This document shows, piece after piece, positions 5,197 to 6,149 of a stretch of 6,149 nt of DNA. The translations under genes and the position numbers were made by a program. The stretch comes from Fidelibacterota bacterium (GTDB lineage: Bacteria > Fidelibacterota > Marinisomatia > Marinisomatales > UBA8229): NCBI GenBank assembly GCA_003535775.1, contig DPYO01000125.1:1-6149 (forward strand). Reading direction: 5' to 3'. Position 1 is the stretch's first letter, and each line of letters opens with the position of its first letter. The notes beneath the pieces are model-generated. The model was not told the origin of the DNA. It was given only the letters and a program-made list of their open reading frames with translations, and ran no database searches.

Positions 5197-6149
5197 CTTA
5201 ATCCGTATACTCCAAAATATCCATAGTATGTGGCGAGACGATTTTTTGAAATAGAATGGCTCAACTCTTCCATCAGCAAAAAATGTTCAGATGGCTTTCG
5301 CTCCACCAGATTATTCCAGATAACCAGTTTTCCATCCCTTTTAAGATGGGAAGCGCATTGCTGGAATAAGGCACTCGATTCTTTTTGATCAAGGGTATCA
5401 GTGATGTTTGAGATATAGATCATGTCGAAATTTTTATCTGTTTGCAAAAGGTATTCCATCATACTATTTGAATGAAAAGAGAGGTTTGATGTTCTTTTAT
5501 TAATGATATTGTAGTTTTCCTTAATTGCCCAGTCGGGCAGTTTCATTGATCTTCTATAGTGGCTTTCTAACATGTATCTAAAGTAATAGTTTTTAACAAT
5601 TGGAATTTTGCACCAAGCTTTTTCTAATCTTTTATAAAAAATATCGCCAGGACTATCATTGAAATATTTTAAAAGATCAGGGTGTCTTCCAAACCTTGAT
5701 TGGATCATTTTGCTTGCAAATGTTCTTAATATAAGACGATGTAAGAACCGATCAACTTTACGTTTATATATATATTTTTGCTCTTGAATATTATTTGAAT
5801 TGATGAAATCGTCTATTGTTCTTCTGCCTATTGCTGCTGGAAGGAAATATCTATTCCACGTCTGCAGATACCTCTCCCATTTTCCAATGTGTATTAGACC
5901 TTTTGATACCATTTTAAGATTTGATTTCCAGTATTTGCGATCATCTGAAGATAAATAGTCAGAAAGTTGCCAAAATATATCCAACCTGTCTCGATATTCT
6001 TTGGGGGGGGTAAAGGTGCCGAAAAAATACATGCAATTCTCAAAACTCAGATTATTAAATGCGCAAACCTTAAGCCTGATAAGCTTATTTTGTAGCTCAT
6101 TGATCTCAACTAAATGTAAACTCACATTTTTATATGCCAGCGATGATAG
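5193..6149 (-). CDS. DUF3419/BtaA-like SAM-dependent 3-amino-3-carboxypropyl transferase, N terminus cut by window edge
   Basis: 318 residues are visible and the frame is open to the right edge. The GTG at 6123-6125 looks like a start, but the eight codons before it (LSSLAYKN) continue the SAM-binding fold, so the true start lies outside. The characterised relative BtaA transfers the aminocarboxypropyl group of SAM to diacylglycerol, the first step of betaine-lipid synthesis. Family features, numbered from that GTG: HLVEINELQNKLIRLK (4-19; E7 at the usual acidic position after strand 2, in place of VDLNPAQ), FFGTF (34-38), GLIHIGKWERYL (76-87; usual GxxxCGRFERY), FGRHPDLLKYF (145-155), FDMIYISNITDTL (233-245), LKRDGKLVIWNNLVER (261-276) and an aromatic NRLATYYGYFGVYGL end (295-309). 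About 60-80 residues, including the glycine-rich SAM loop, are missing. The lipid acceptor is inferred from the family only. No BtaB-type methyltransferase is visible. It carries a C8 tract. Confidence 0.82.
   Translation of the reverse strand, partial: LSSLAYKNVSLHLVEINELQNKLIRLKVCAFNNLSFENCMYFFGTFTPPKEYRDRLDIFWQLSDYLSSDDRKYWKSNLKMVSKGLIHIGKWERYLQTWNRYFLPAAIGRRTIDDFINSNNIQEQKYIYKRKVDRFLHRLILRTFASKMIQSRFGRHPDLLKYFNDSPGDIFYKRLEKAWCKIPIVKNYYFRYMLESHYRRSMKLPDWAIKENYNIINKRTSNLSFHSNSMMEYLLQTDKNFDMIYISNITDTLDQKESSALFQQCASHLKRDGKLVIWNNLVERKPSEHFLLMEELSHSISKNRLATYYGYFGVYGLR
6003..6010 (-). repeat. C8 homopolymer tract inside the DUF3419 gene
   Basis: Eight consecutive G on the plus strand, read as eight C in the coding strand (ACC CCC CCC, Thr-Pro-Pro), about 40 residues after the apparent GTG. 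Family similarity holds on both sides, so the tract is in frame as given. A run of this length stands out in an AT-rich gene and is a plausible site of slippage. Gain or loss of one base would truncate the protein and probably reduce expression of the coupled downstream genes. Phase variation is inference. Confidence 0.6.

Larger units (their letters stand above)
473..6149 (-). other. Five-gene overlapping operon (DUF3419, UbiA, phosphotransferase, GNAT, lipid kinase-like)
   Basis: All five minus-strand genes overlap their neighbours. ATGA stop/start overlaps occur at 5193-5196, 2073-2076 and 1108-1111, and an 8-base overlap (ATGCATAA) at 4324-4331. There is no room for internal promoters outside coding sequence and Shine-Dalgarno sites are weak, so one transcript with reinitiating ribosomes is the likely mode of expression. 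The promoter lies beyond 6149. The 3' end is 6 bases from a convergent gene, with no clear terminator in view. Confidence 0.85.

Noticed and set aside
1..6149. CRISPR array, tRNA, insertion sequence or phage features
   Set aside because: No regularly spaced repeats, cloverleaf-like sequence, transposase, integrase or terminal repeats were seen on either strand.

Overview
The window comes from an AT-rich genome, by eye in the mid-to-high 30s % GC. It is almost certainly bacterial: the genes are densely packed with overlapping ends, all internal starts are ATG, and the families are a diaminopropionate ammonia-lyase, a BtaA-like DUF3419 protein and a PEP-synthase-like phosphotransferase. The phylum cannot be decided from the sequence. 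There is no tRNA, rRNA, CRISPR array, insertion sequence or sizeable intergenic gap. Essentially the whole window is coding.

Layout. The plus strand carries only the 3' end of a PLP-dependent diaminopropionate ammonia-lyase (to 466), whose 5' part lies before the window. Six bases later the rest of the window is one minus-strand gene series that converges on it. In transcription order (right to left) it encodes: a DUF3419/BtaA-like SAM-dependent 3-amino-3-carboxypropyl transferase, open at the right edge (5193-6149); a UbiA-family membrane prenyltransferase (4324-5196); a three-part PEP-synthase-like phosphotransferase with an ATP-grasp domain and a swivelling phosphohistidine domain but no PEP-binding barrel (2073-4331); a bipartite GNAT-type acyltransferase (1108-2076); and a phytol/dolichol-kinase-like integral membrane protein (473-1111). 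Every junction overlaps: three are 4-base ATGA stop/start overlaps and one is an 8-base overlap. This argues for a single, translationally coupled operon.

How the genes may work together. Three of the five products belong to families that act on lipids or prenyl chains: UbiA, the VTE5/SEC59-type kinase, and DUF3419, whose characterised member BtaA builds the homoserine head group of betaine lipids. The other two are soluble group-transfer enzymes, one for phosphoryl and one for acyl groups. I infer a dedicated pathway for an unusual membrane lipid or prenylated, phosphorylated or amino-acid-bearing small molecule. I know of no characterised pathway with this combination, so the pathway is a hypothesis, whereas the family assignments are reasonably firm. 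The operon promoter and its first gene or genes lie beyond the right edge. The ammonia-lyase is on the other strand and need not be related.
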